From Hirsutella rhossiliensis (Eukaryota > Ascomycota > Sordariomycetes > Hypocreales > Ophiocordycipitaceae): a DNA stretch of 64,000 nt. Positions within the stretch are counted from its first letter, which is position 1. Every line of letters begins with the position of its first letter. This document shows, piece by piece, positions 22,018-32,579 of this stretch. The stretch covers positions 310,001 through 374,000 of the forward strand of contig NW_025408677.1 in assembly GCF_020360975.1 (NCBI RefSeq), in the 5' to 3' direction. Below the pieces are notes generated by a model, which was not told where the DNA came from, made no database searches, and saw nothing but the letters and a program-made list of their open reading frames with translations. A program made the translations under genes and the position numbers.

Positions 22018-23125
22018 CTAGTCTTTTCCCGCCGACTCGTCCTCACTGGATGCTGCGGTTGATTCCGAATCATCTGCGGCATCGGGTTTCTTCATGCGCG
22101 CAGCTTTAGGTCGCTGTTGCTTCCCTTCGCCAGGAAAGACCACCTGGGCTGGGCAGTCCACGATAAGGTGATCCGTCCGACCACAGCGATAGCAGCGGCG
22201 CTCATCCTTCGGCTTCTTATCGACATGTCGACGACCCTTCGACTCGTGGCCAATACGGTTGATGTCCGTCATCTTAACATCTCCGTCGGGGTCCTCCGGT
22301 TCCTCCTTGGGTCGTTGCCTTGGTAGCTGTTGAGGCGTCCGCTCAGTCGACGTCGGCTGCCTACCGGGTTTCAGTCTCTCCAATCTGCCCGCAATTTCCT
22401 GAACTCTCGCAAGCCATCCCTGGTAGTCGTCGGGTAGGACAGCTGTGACCAAACTCTCTTGGAGGCGTGCATTTATTGCGTTCTCTAGAAATACGATCTT
22501 TGCACTGTCCGGCCAGTCTGCTCCCCCGGCTTCAGCTAATGCCTGTTCGAATCGGGGAAGGAAGGACGCGAGAGGTTGGTCTTCGCGCTGCCGCATAGTT
22601 CTCAGCGTGGCAGCAGCGCGGGATTGGATGTTGCTGTCCTGGTAGGTTCGGTCGAGGTATCGCATGAACTCTTGGGGGTCGTAGCTACCCCCAGGGCCTC
22701 CCGCGGCGTAAAAGGTAGCGACCACTTGCTGTGGTCGCTCGTCCAAACATGAGTTGATGAGGTACCAAAGTCCGCGATTTCCACTGTAGTAGTGTGCATC
22801 AAGGTCCAGCTTGTCTCGCATCTGCCTGGCCCAGGCGGAGTAGCTCTTCCGTGAGCCGTCATACTTGGGTGGGTTGGGCAACGGTTTCCGCGTTCCAGTA
22901 CCGCAGGTTTTGGGGAGGGGCGTGCCCAAGCCAGGCGTGCTCTCCCAATCCTCGTGCCACTGGCGGCGATTGCAAGTCGGCGCTCTGCGGCTGCGCTCGC
23001 CCGAGTTGCTCCATCAGCAAGGAAAGTTGGTCCTGTAGAGGGCTGAGAGTCGCATTGACCGCTTCTTGAATGCGTTGGTCAATCCATTGCTGCTGGAGAC
23101 TTGGGCTCTCACTCTGCTGGTCCAT
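22018..23125 (-). pseudogene. gag: Ty3 Gag
   Basis: The minus-strand start is ATG 23125 (MDQQSESPSLQQQWIDQRIQ). One frame change near 22920 leads into the 22929-22018 frame with the capsid-like region (SYSAWARQMRDKLDLDAHYY) and the CCHC knuckle CYRCGRTDHLIVDC. The C-terminus is acidic and Ser-rich. Gag forms the particle and binds genomic RNA. It is followed at 21946 by the protease frame. Confidence 0.85.
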
Positions 23126-23173
23126 CCTTACGAGCAGTCTGCAGCTTGCGGTGTTTAGAAGGAGCTCTAGATA

Positions 23174-23409
23174 TGTGAAAGGCTGGCCCGGAGTTTATTC
23201 AACAAGCAGGTGCCTAGGTGTTGTCTATCTAGAGCTAAGGAGGAAAGGAAGCTGAACTCGAGGCTTCGCCTCGAGTGCGAGCTTATATTGCCCTTCACGG
23301 AATGTTCTCGCAGCTTCCGGGTCCGCGGAGCGGGGCCGGTGTTGCCACCGGAGCACGACCCACCGGACCCGGTACAACCGGGTCCACCAGCCGGGCACAG
23401 CCCGTGACA
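23174..23409 (-). repeat. Ty3 element 5' LTR
   Basis: 236 bp, pair of 17990-18225; as 5' LTR it would hold the promoter of the minus-strand element. Confidence 0.9.
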
Positions 23410-24479
23410 AAGACAAGTTGTTCGAGTGCTTGTGACCCAGCATGGCAGGATCGGTGATGCCAGATTTCGGACGAATCCAACCGTGGTGGAGGCGGAACTC
23501 TTGAAATCGCCATTCTCTGCCGTCTTGGCCTAGTGTTGTCTGTCCGAAAGGAAGAAAATACGCCTTGGAAGGCGTTGAACACGGAGATAAGTGATCGTGG
23601 AAGCTTGAAGTAAGAGCGGGAAACTGTCTTGTATTCGACTACGTCGAGATCATACTGGTCTGTGAGCTGACAAAGGATACCATTGTCGTCATAGGTCCCC
23701 ATTCGAAGCGTGTTGTCGACCCCACAATGCCACAGACCCTTTCTTGCAAGCTTCTTCGCGCTGACAATGTTCGTGTGGAATCTTGGCACGTGCGCAACGT
23801 CGAGAAGAACGAGAGCGCGTGTGTTTCTTCCGTTTTCGCCATCCAGAACATTTTCCATTCTTCGAGTGCCTCGTGCTTCGACCTTCAAGGAACCCTCTCC
23901 GATCATAACGTAGTCGGTTTCCTCAGCTTCGCGGATGTCGGTCAGCAGACTCTTGTCATTGACGATATGGGTAGTTGCTCCTCCGTCATAGATCGTCGAA
24001 TTGTAAAGAGGATGCTTCTCGCGTAGAGCTGAAAATACCGAGTCGGTGGTTCCACTTGTGAGGCTTTTAGCATCGATTGTCAATCCGGCAAAGTCGCCGT
24101 GTTTGCGTGAGTTTCCTTTATCTCCTGCTTGATCCGTCTTGGCAGTGGCTGCCGAGGCCTTGACCGTGTCTACAATACTCTTCCACTTGGCTTGCTTGAG
24201 AGCCTCCTTGCAGGTCTTGACGCGACTGGACTTGACTTGTCGTCCATCCTTGGACTCGCCATTGATAGCGATTTGTACAGCAGCGCAGTCAAAGGACTTC
24301 CATCGGTGCTTAGACGACGGCACTCCGCATGGACAGTGGCTTTGAGCTACATCAGAGGCGGCAAACACGCTGTCAGAAAGCTTGCTGCTCATTCTGGTGC
24401 TTCGGACTTGCTCATGGAACAGTTCGCCCAATGCGCGTAGTGTGACATCAATCTTGAGGCCGAACTTTTTGCTGTTCAT
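23410..24479 (-). pseudogene. Copia D Gag-protease fragment
   Basis: The minus-strand frame starts at ATG 24479 and runs into the Ty3 LTR at 23409. It holds CPCGVPSSKHRWKSFDC (zinc-knuckle-like), the protease motif IYDGGATTHIVND, then the VAHVPRFHTNIVSAKKL segment and the start of the pre-integrase domain (IWHHRSCHAGSQALEQL). These are the Gag end, protease and GAG-pre-integrase region of a Ty1/copia polyprotein. Integrase and reverse transcriptase are missing because the element is cut by the Ty3 element. DGG replaces the usual DSG in the active site, or belongs to a family variant. Confidence 0.8.
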
Positions 24480-24913
24480 AATGTGGACCTTAAGCGAGGT
24501 ACTTCTGCCTGCCCCTACTTTATTAGGATTTGCTTCAACTCACCCACTACCTTAACGTGCCTAAATAAACAGATTACCTAAATAAATAGAATTATTTATT
24601 TTCAACTTTACAACCCTATATCACTTAGTTACAAAAATAAGAAAACTGTCTAATTTACCTATTAAGGTACGCTTACAGGCTGTTATAAAGTGCCTAGAGA
24701 GTTATATTAATTCTAAAGTTGTCGGTAGGTCTCTACACAGGCCTGCGTGCAAATCGCAATGGTATGTGTAATCGTTGATGTCTGTTCTAGAAAGGGGGAA
24801 GAGGGGGCAAAGGGCACGGAGCTAGCTATGTGTCCTCCGCTATCCTCAACTGCACACGTGAGAGCGCACGTGACCTATCTAGATGGGTACAATGGATTAC
24901 TACAATTCCCACA
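24480..24913. other. AT-rich intergenic or copia D leader
   Basis: About 190 bp (24530-24720) are clearly AT-richer than the rest, with AAATAAA and ATTTATTT runs. No gene seen. It lies upstream of copia D and may hold its LTR, but no paired LTR exists to define it. Confidence 0.4.
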
Positions 24914-24918
24914 GTAGT

Positions 24919-25206
24919 TGTCGCGAAGAACGGCCCATGGTCGAGTCAACCAGGTCACCCATGGGTAGCTAGGGCAGCAAGGGAGCTGATAACCAGGTCT
25001 GAACGAGGAGGCTGGAAAGCTCCTCTTAAAAGACTGGAACATCTCCAGTCGAGAGGCTGGGAACCCCCAGGTCCCCAGCCTCCCCTGAACACATTACCTT
25101 TACTACGAAAGAGGGATATAAATAGGGGCTTGGGTTTAGGGCAGAAAGGGAGGAGAACAGAGACACGGAATACAATATGACCTTTCTGCTGACTTTCTTC
25201 GTGAGA
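24919..25206 (+). repeat. Copia A 5' LTR
   Basis: 288 bp, matches 30319-30602. It contains GATATAAATAGGGGC near 25110, a likely TATA box for the element transcript. Confidence 0.9.
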
Positions 25207-25220
25207 GTTATGAGCCCGGG
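25207..25220 (+). promoter_or_regulatory. Copia A primer-binding site (half-tRNA-iMet)
   Basis: GTTATGAGCCCGGG follows the LTR directly and complements the initiator tRNA-Met anticodon arm, as in copia B and C of this window. Confidence 0.65.
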
Positions 25221-25352
25221 AGAAACAGAGTTTCTGGAACTTCCGTGTGCACAATATTGCGCCTTCAACAGTGCCAGCAGGCACTCCCCATTTATCGAAG
25301 ATCAAATCCATCTGATCACTCATACCTTTATCCCTTTACCCTTCAAATCGCA

Positions 25353-26480
25353 ATGTCGAAGAACACCAATTCCACCCGCCGCACGATTCTCTCAGAACCT
25401 CAGGACTGGGATAAGTGGAATAAGGAGCTTCGTGCGAGGGTTGACGAGACCATCCATGGACTAGTATTTGAGGAAGGAACAGTCCCGTTACAATCCCCCG
25501 CTCGGCCTACGTTTTCCGAGTTTGCTGCCGGTGTTATAACCTATGCAGGCCTCACTTCGGCTCAGCAGAAAGCTTTCTCGGCAGCCACTTCACGTTATGA
25601 AAATATGCGTAAGGAATACCTATATGAGAAGAAGCTAATTAAGGAAGCTAGAACGGCAATTACGGAGTCAATCGGCACAGCAAAGATGATTTCGTTGCGT
25701 GAGGAAGATACACTTCGTCAATGGATGACAACACTGGAATCTTCAACCGCCCCTACCAAAGGATTTATGACTGAGCGAATCAGGAAGCTTTACTCGAGTC
25801 ACCTTCGAAGCTACTCAAAGAGCAACAACATCCCTGAGTGGCTTGTCAAATGGGAAGAGATCATACAGGAAGCTATACAGTACTTCCTAATGGAAGCGCT
25901 TACTGGCCAGTGGCTGCGAGATATTGCAACAATCATTAAGCCCCTTAGTGATGGCTATGCAACAATCTTCCTTGAAGAGAGCAGGCGCCTTGACGAGGAT
26001 GCGGCTAGAAAGATGCAACAAGCATTTGATCGACCTGCATATGTGGCAGCAGCACCCGTGGAAGCAGCAGCGGCCCCGCACCAGGAGTAGCGGCACCAGC
26101 ACCCGCAGCCTCACCTTCCCGTTGGACGTTCCAAATTGTTGCAAGAAAATCAGGAAATTGCGGAACAACAACCGCAAAGAGGAATCAAGCGAGGCGGGGC
26201 TTTTCTTACAGATGACCCAATAGACGATTCGGAGCCAGAAGCACAGCCGAAAAAGAAGAGAAAGCGAAAGGAGGATACAAATCCTTCATCTTCGTCTCGA
26301 AAACGCTGCCCTGCTTGCGAAAATAGGCACGAGCTTTCAGAGTGCTGGCAGCTGTTCGAGAAAAACAGACCTTCCTACTACAGGGAAAACAGCAAGCTAC
26401 GAGAAAAAGCAGAAAAGGCTCTAAAAAGTGACCCCGAGCTGCAGAGGAGAGTCAATGAGATCAACAAAGGTTTGGCTTAG
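25353..26480 (+). pseudogene. gag: Copia A Gag
   Basis: The start is ATG 25353 (MSKNTNSTRRTILSEPQDWD). It is homologous to copia C Gag over its whole length. A stop at 26088-26090 and compensating frame changes between 26060 and 26170 interrupt it. It resumes to 26480 with a nuclear-signal-like KKKRKRK and the zinc-knuckle-like CPACENRHELSECW. The stop lies in an Ala/Pro-rich segment, where indels are easily tolerated or miscalled. Confidence 0.8.
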
Positions 26481-29400
26481 CAACTAAAGCCAGTTGGAAA
26501 GATTGTTGGCACAGCAAATCCCGCCTTCGTCTATTCAGCCGATCAGAAACCGACCTCTATAGACTACCCACTCCGTCACTCGACCCTCCTAGACTCGGCG
26601 GCCTCCTTACACGTCTGCAATAACCTTTCCCGCTTCCGCTCCTTTAGAAAGGCCAGGAACGAATATCTAGTCACAGGAGACACAGAAGTCCGGATAGAGG
26701 GTTACGGAAGAGTCAATGTTACGGTTACAGCTCCAGACGGAACATCCGGCAGCTACGGTTAAAACGGGTTGCCTATTGCCCGAGATTCTCAGCCAACCTT
26801 GTTTCTTTTCAGTCTCTTCAGGAAGAAGGGATCTACTGGGATACCTTTACAAATCCAACCCAGCTGGCCTATAAGGAAGGGAGGAAACCAATTTGCGTCT
26901 TATTCCGAAAGCACCGTCAGTTTGTGCTAGATTTCCAACCTGCAATGCAAGACGACCTCGATGAGGCAGCTTTTAAAGCTACAAAGGCACGAAGAAGGAC
27001 CTCTCGAGACCCTAGGCCTGTCGCAACAGCTGATTCGGACCTTTGGCACGCTCGCCTCGGTCACCCTGGCCCTCAAGCACTCGAAATGCTTGGCCAACGA
27101 AAGGGTATTCGCATTAAGGGCCCAAGGACCGTTGAGTGCGAACCATGCGCCCAAGGAAGGGCCTATAGACAGGTCTCAAGGCGAACCCCGAATAAGGATC
27201 GAAGTCATCCTTGCGAAGAAATCTGATCGACTGGACCGACCTATCCCCTGATTATAAGGGATTCGTTCGAGTGATGTTCATAACAGACGCCTATTCAGGC
27301 ATGATTTTCCCTACTTTCTCCGGACCTATCAAAACAAACACAACTGGGGCACTTAGGACTTCGTTAGCTGGATGAAGCTTCGATTTGACTATAGTGTAAA
27401 GACCATTCGTTCAGACGGAGAACTCTTTACTAAGGCAACTAAGAAGTGGCTTCGAAAGAAGGGTATCTCAGCAGAACCTCGTCCCCAAACACCCAATCCC
27501 AGAATGGAGGTGCCGAGAGATCAGGAGGTGCCCTAATGGAGAGGGCCTGCAAGATGAGGATAGCTGCAAAGCTTCTCACGATCTTTGGAAAGAGACCGTG
27601 GAAGCGGCCTGTTATTTGAAAACAGGACCCCACGGAATCCAAAAGCCAGACCGGACTTATCAAGACCTTCTGATCAGGAGAATCTGCATCGACAGCTGTG
27701 GATGACCCTTTGGAGCTATTTACAAAAAGAAGGAACCTGACCACAACCAGCATGCAACTCTTCAGGCGTACGGCTGTAGGGCCTACGCAATGACTGCCAA
27801 CGCACAGTTGAAGAGGAGAAGGCTACAAAAGCTCGATCCAAGAACTCACATCGGCTACCTGGTTGGTTATAGTTCTACGAATATCTTTAGGATATGGGTT
27901 CCTCTTCTACGGAAGGTTATTTCAACCCGGACGTTACATTCGACGAAAGAACCTTCTTCGACGGCAAGCTCGAGCAACCACCGCTGCTTGCAAATATCGA
28001 CGAGCTAGTCGAAAATGTCTCTATTCCAGAGGATCAGCAAGTAAATCAGGAAATCCTTGATGAAGAATCCGAGTCTGAGGAAGAAGACCTCTTTGAAGAA
28101 GAATCTGACGAGGAGGAGGCACAAGACCAAGAAAAAGCCAACGAGGAACTCTTGCTAACGCCGCCGCCCTCTGAAGATGAATTTCAAGCCGTTCTATCAG
28201 TATTTCTTCCTGTCGCTACCCCTGAGGGGGTGGGGAGGAAATCTGCGTTAATAAATCCTTCGGTTTCGACTCCTAAGAAGAAAAGAGTTACCTTCTTGGA
28301 GCACTTAACGCAGGAGCCACTTGATCATACAGGGATACGCCAGGAAGATCAATTTCAAGACCGATTTCGGGACTTCTATCCCCAGAAGATCAGGAATATG
28401 CTCCATGGAACCTTCAATGCTGGACGAATCTTCAAGCCAAAGACACAAAGGCCGCATAAGAAGAACCTACCCGAACCGCCAGAGACACAGAAGCAGCTCG
28501 AAAGGCACCCTTATAAAGAGGAATTCATCAAAGCTCAGAAAGACCACCTTGCCTCACACGAGGAGATGGGGTCCTTTCTCGAGGTTCCTTGGAAGAGGGC
28601 TGCCGGCAAGCAAATTCTAGGCTGCAAGTGGGTCTTTATTTACAAGACAGACAAGCACGGGATCCTTCAAAAGTGCAAAGCTCGTCTCGTGGTCTGCGGC
28701 AACCAGCAGGAAAAGGGGGACCTTCCTACCCGGGCTACGACCTTAGCCGGGATGTCGTTCAGGGCCCTAATGGCGATTTCGGCAGAATTCGACCTCGAGC
28801 TTGATCAAATGGATGCAGTCAACGCCTTCGTCAACTGCCCACTCGAGGACGAGGTAGTCTATATGAGGATGCCTCCCGGATTCGTTAAGCCAGGCAGAGT
28901 TCTGCTACTTAGGAAGGCCCTCTATGGCCTACGACGATCGCCACTCCTTTGGCAACAACACCTTACCGGGTCCCTTAAATCCCTAGGCTTTCAGACAGTC
29001 CCACAAGAACCCTGTGTTATGAGAAAGGAGCAATTCTTGTCTTCTTTACGTGGACGATATCATCTGGGCCTATAAGAAAGGAGACCAGGAGGTTGCAAAG
29101 GAAGCGATAAGAGGGCTTCAAGCTCGATATCAAATGACGCTTCTTGGAGAGCCTAGGTGGTTCCTCGGGATACATCCTTAGGGATAGATCTCAACGAACG
29201 ATTTGGCTGACGCAAGACGCCTATATCGAGAAGATCGCCCATAAGCTCCTAGACCCAAGCAGGCTCGTCTCAAATCCCCCTGATACTCCAATGGCATCTG
29301 AGGAACTGCTTCCCTCAACGAGCCAAGCAGAGAAGGGTTATTTACACAGATTTCTGCAAAAGGTTGGATCTATACTATTTGCGGCTATCTCAACGAGGCC

Positions 29401-30011
29401 GGATGTTGCTTTGCGGTCTCTCGACTAGCAAGGCACAACCAGAACCCCGGCGAAATACACCAGCAGGCAGCCGACAGAGTGATCCTTTACCTCTACGCCA
29501 CACGATCATATGGTATTAGGCTAGGGGGTAACATGGGTCGAAAGGCTGCTGCTGAGATCTTCCTCTGTTCGAGCGATGCAAGCTTTGCGGACAACTCAAT
29601 CGATAGGAAAAGTTCCCAAGGTTACGTCATGACACTATTTGGCGGACCAATTGCTTGGAGAGCTTCGAAGCAGGCCACAGTCACTACGTCAAGCACCGAA
29701 GCCGAATTGCTAGCTATATCAGAAGCTGCAAAGAAGCTATATTTATTAGTCGGTTGCTGCGATCTCTGCAAGTTCAAATCCCAGAGCCGTTGTTGCTTGA
29801 ATCTGATAACACACAAACCATCAGACTGCTTGAAGAAGCTAGTGCAAAGCTCTCTACGAGACTTCGACACGTTGATATCCATCAGCATTGGCTTCGTCAA
29901 GAGACTCAACAAGGAAGGATCAAAATCCAATGGGTTCCAACGGCCCGAATGCGAGCGGACGGCCTTACGAAGGCCCTCCTTTCCAAAAGCTACAAAATTT
30001 CCTCCGAATGA
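26481..30011 (+). pseudogene. pol: Copia A Pol polyprotein, frame-broken
   Basis: The protease region reads LLDSAASLHVCNN near 26590 (DSA in place of DSG). The pre-integrase domain has DLWHARLGHPGPQALEML (about 27040). Integrase is partial (SIDWTDLSPDYKGFVRVMF, about 27225-27290) and badly broken up to 27780. Reverse transcriptase spans about 28590-29400 with GCKWVFIYKTDKHG, QMDAVNAFVNCP and FYVDD at about 29040 after a frame change. RNase H has SSDASFADN (29565) and TTSSTEAELLAIS (29690). The last segment, HVDIHQHW and ADGLTKAL, ends at 30011. At least eight frame changes or stops are present. Confidence 0.85.
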
Positions 30012-30318
30012 TAGGGGTAGCTGACTTACGGAGCCGATTACAGCGAGAAGCCCGATTGGAACTCCTAGCTGACAAGATCAGAGCCAGCAGGAAAGCAAAA
30101 CCCCCAACTAGCTTTGCAATAAAGGAGGGATTTCCCTCTGGCTTAGCTCAGTAATATTTGGGAGGTCACTTCCCCTGCCGCGTATACATGGCCCAGCTTT
30201 TCGCGAAGGAGTCCTACGGTTCTCCCTTCTTAATTCCGAAATGATGTCCCTCCGTCTAGGAGGCCCTATAAGGCTGATCTAGCTGTTCCCTATGGGGTAG
30301 GCTACAGCTAAGGGGGTG

Positions 30319-30602
30319 TGTCGCGAAGAACGGCCCATGGTCGAGTCAACCAGGTCACCCATGGGTAGCTAGGGCAGCAAGGGCTGATAACCAGGTCTGA
30401 ACGAGGAGGCTGGAAAGCTCCTCTTAAAAGACTGGAACATCTCAGTCGAGAGGCTGGGAACCCCCAGGTCCCCAGCCTCCCTGAACACATTACCTTTACT
30501 ACGAAAGAGGGATATAAATAGGGGCTTGGGTTTAGGGCAGAAAGGGAGGAGAACAGAGACACGGAATACAATATGACCTTTCTGCTGACTTTCTTCGTGA
30601 GA
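30319..30602 (+). repeat. Copia A 3' LTR
   Basis: 284 bp, pair of 24919-25206, followed by the target duplication GTAGT. It ends 17 bp from the last codon of the ferric reductase gene, which is convergent to it. Confidence 0.9.
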
Positions 30603-30618
30603 GTAGTCGAGTAATATT

Positions 30619-32429
30619 CTAGCCAAAATATCGACTTCTTCCATCTAAAGTTGCTGCTCTCTCGACGGTGAGGCCTTCCAATGGCTGCCTACTTGCTAGT
30701 GCATTCGAGCCGACCGTTATGTCTTGTAGTGGTTGAAAATCCATTTCCCTAACAGTAATTCGATGAGATGAAGCGCTTGCAACCTCTTTTACTTTGTCTC
30801 TAACCCGCGTACCAGAAGAGACAAGGACAAGCGTCGTGCTCCCAGTATGGTCTTCGGAGGCTGCAAAATAGCTTTTCTTAGGATGAAAAGCATCAGGATC
30901 TGTCAATATTTTTTGAAAATCCGGAGCTCCTGGAAGAATCGCTACACGACCGACGTTTTCTGGCAAACGCCGGCCATCTTCGTGGACTAGAACCTTCATT
31001 CTCTGTTAAACGATTAGCTTTGCTCCCAGCCCACCAAATATCACTTACCTTTGCAGATAAGTCTTTGTCTAAGGCTTCGTTGAAGAGATTCAGTATGTGA
31101 GAAGGATCTAAAAGGATCAGTCTTGTTCAATTTGGAGTAGCTCAAGCATACCCGAGGCTCGTTTCATCCAAACGACCCGAATCTGACGAGTGCGGCTCGT
31201 TGCAAAGGCACGTGCCATTTCCTCGAGACATGTGAACATAGATAAAACACCAAAACCTTCTGCAATCATAACCACTATGTTGAACCTCTCATGGGGAATC
31301 CGGGCCCCATGTGGCCCCGTAAAAAAGACTCGTCGCTCAACGTATGCGCTCTCGTCCGCCACAAGACTATGCCAGAGCTTCTGGCTTAGACCGCGATGAG
31401 GCTCAACAAGCATCTCGAGATTTGAACGTTTCTCGCTCCACCAATACCGTGATATTGTGTAAGGATGACTTGACCAAAACTGCAAACTTGGGATCCACAC
31501 GTTTATGTATTGTCCTGCTGCTACCTTTAAGGGCTGTGAGACGCGGATTACCATATAGATGGAACCGTCTAGTCGCTTCAGAAACGCACGCGGCCAGGGC
31601 AGATTGAGATTGGTGTTCCGGCAGAGTATCCGAAAAGAATAACATATATTGATAAAGCAGATGACTCCGCCGTATTCGAACAATGGCATACTTTCGAACC
31701 TAGCAACCGGGGAGACATGATCAACGATGCCGACTATAAGAGTTAGAGCGATAGACTGGTGAAGCCGTAGATGAAGCTCGAAGGGAAGGGCGATCTTAAG
31801 CAGCGACGCGAAGACAAGTAGAAGGAACGACAATGCAACCTAAAAAATCTTAGCACTAATTCTTTCAAGCGAGACGTCATCCGATGAGGCGTCAGGGTAC
31901 AGACAAGAAGCTTCTTAATGTCTACCCAACTGTTGATGTCGAATTTCATCCCTTTGCACACCATTATAACGCTATGGACAAGGAATAGGCCGAATGAAAC
32001 TGCACCTGAGACGCGGTGGGCCTTTTTGTAACTGGCGAGTGACAAACCGAACATATCTGCGATGAATGAGTGGTGCAGAGAAAGATACAGCGGCATCAGG
32101 TTGACGACTGAGAGATAGCCCGCTCTAGATGCAGCTTCACTTGGTGAAGCAAGTGATAACACTTGAACCCCCTTCGTGGAAGCTTCAAATGAAATCTTGC
32201 AAAAAACGCATGAAACATTGACAGCGACATATGTACCATTGAGCAAGCTTGAAGAAAAGAGCCATGGACCCAGCATGCGATGTCGTTTCACCATCACACT
32301 GTAAGCAATCTTGTTCGTGACAGTCGCGGAGAGGCGTCTGACACGCTTTCCTGCCGGCCAGTTAGAAACGACGAGGAGCAATGCAAAGATCAATAACATG
32401 CAAGCGGCGTAGATTTCTGGTAAATCCAT
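30619..32429 (-). CDS. Ferric reductase / NADPH oxidase-like membrane flavocytochrome
   Basis: Four exons on the minus strand: 32429-31905, 31839-31152, 31107-31049 and 31002-30619. The introns are 65, 44 and 46 nt; all junctions keep frame and give 551 residues. The N-terminal half has several hydrophobic segments and the haem-ligand His pattern (SLHHSFIAD, then KAHRVSGAVSFGLFLVHSVI). The C-terminal half has the FAD site SHPYTISRYW, the NADPH-site FFTGPHGARIP and VVMIAEGFGVLSM, and ends VREMDFQP-like as in fungal FRE proteins. It would pass electrons from NADPH through FAD and haem across the plasma membrane, to Fe(III) or oxygen. AEGFG replaces the usual AGGxG, so activity should be tested. 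The stop lies just before the copia A target site, so the gene seems just spared. Specific FRE or NOX subtype not decided. Confidence 0.8.
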
Positions 32430-32579
32430 TTTCAATGAGGACAGGGCAGGTAAAGCTCGACAGAAAGAAGGAGACAATTTTAAATAAGCTTGAATTCGAA
32501 TCGTCTCTGATTCGTGACCTCTGCCAGCTTGACCAGATCCAAAAGCGACTCCTGGCAAGCGATGTCATTTTCTGGCCCA

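Larger units (their letters stand above)
17990..23409 (-). mobile_element. Ty3/gypsy chromovirus with both LTRs
   Basis: LTRs of 236 bp each: 17990-18225 and 23174-23409. On the coding (minus) strand they begin TGTCACGGGC. The internal part encodes Gag, protease, reverse transcriptase-RNase H, integrase and a chromodomain, in Ty3 order. A purine tract borders the 3' LTR. The LTRs differ by about ten substitutions, so insertion was not recent compared with copia A. Flanking 5-mers (GAAAT left, AAGAC right) do not match, and the flanks are two different copia elements in opposite orientations. Confidence 0.9.
24919..30602 (+). mobile_element. Copia A, complete LTR retrotransposon
   Basis: LTRs 24919-25206 (288 bp) and 30319-30602 (284 bp) frame Gag and Pol in copia order (protease, integrase, reverse transcriptase, RNase H). 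The 5-bp target duplication GTAGT lies at 24914-24918 and 30603-30607. LTR ends are TGTCGCGAAGA and TCTTCGTGAGA, so the 3' terminus is GA instead of CA. The LTRs differ by three short indels (4 nt in total) and no substitution that I can find, which argues for a very recent insertion, yet the coding region has many frame breaks. Confidence 0.92.

Noticed and set aside
24530..24720. RIP-mutated or centromere-like AT-rich block
   Set aside because: Only about 190 bp long, and neighbouring repeats show no general C-to-T bias.
31108..31151. Frameshift and stop in the ferric reductase gene
   Set aside because: A 44-nt intron (GTATGC...TAG) fits exactly and restores the frame, so the gene appears intact.
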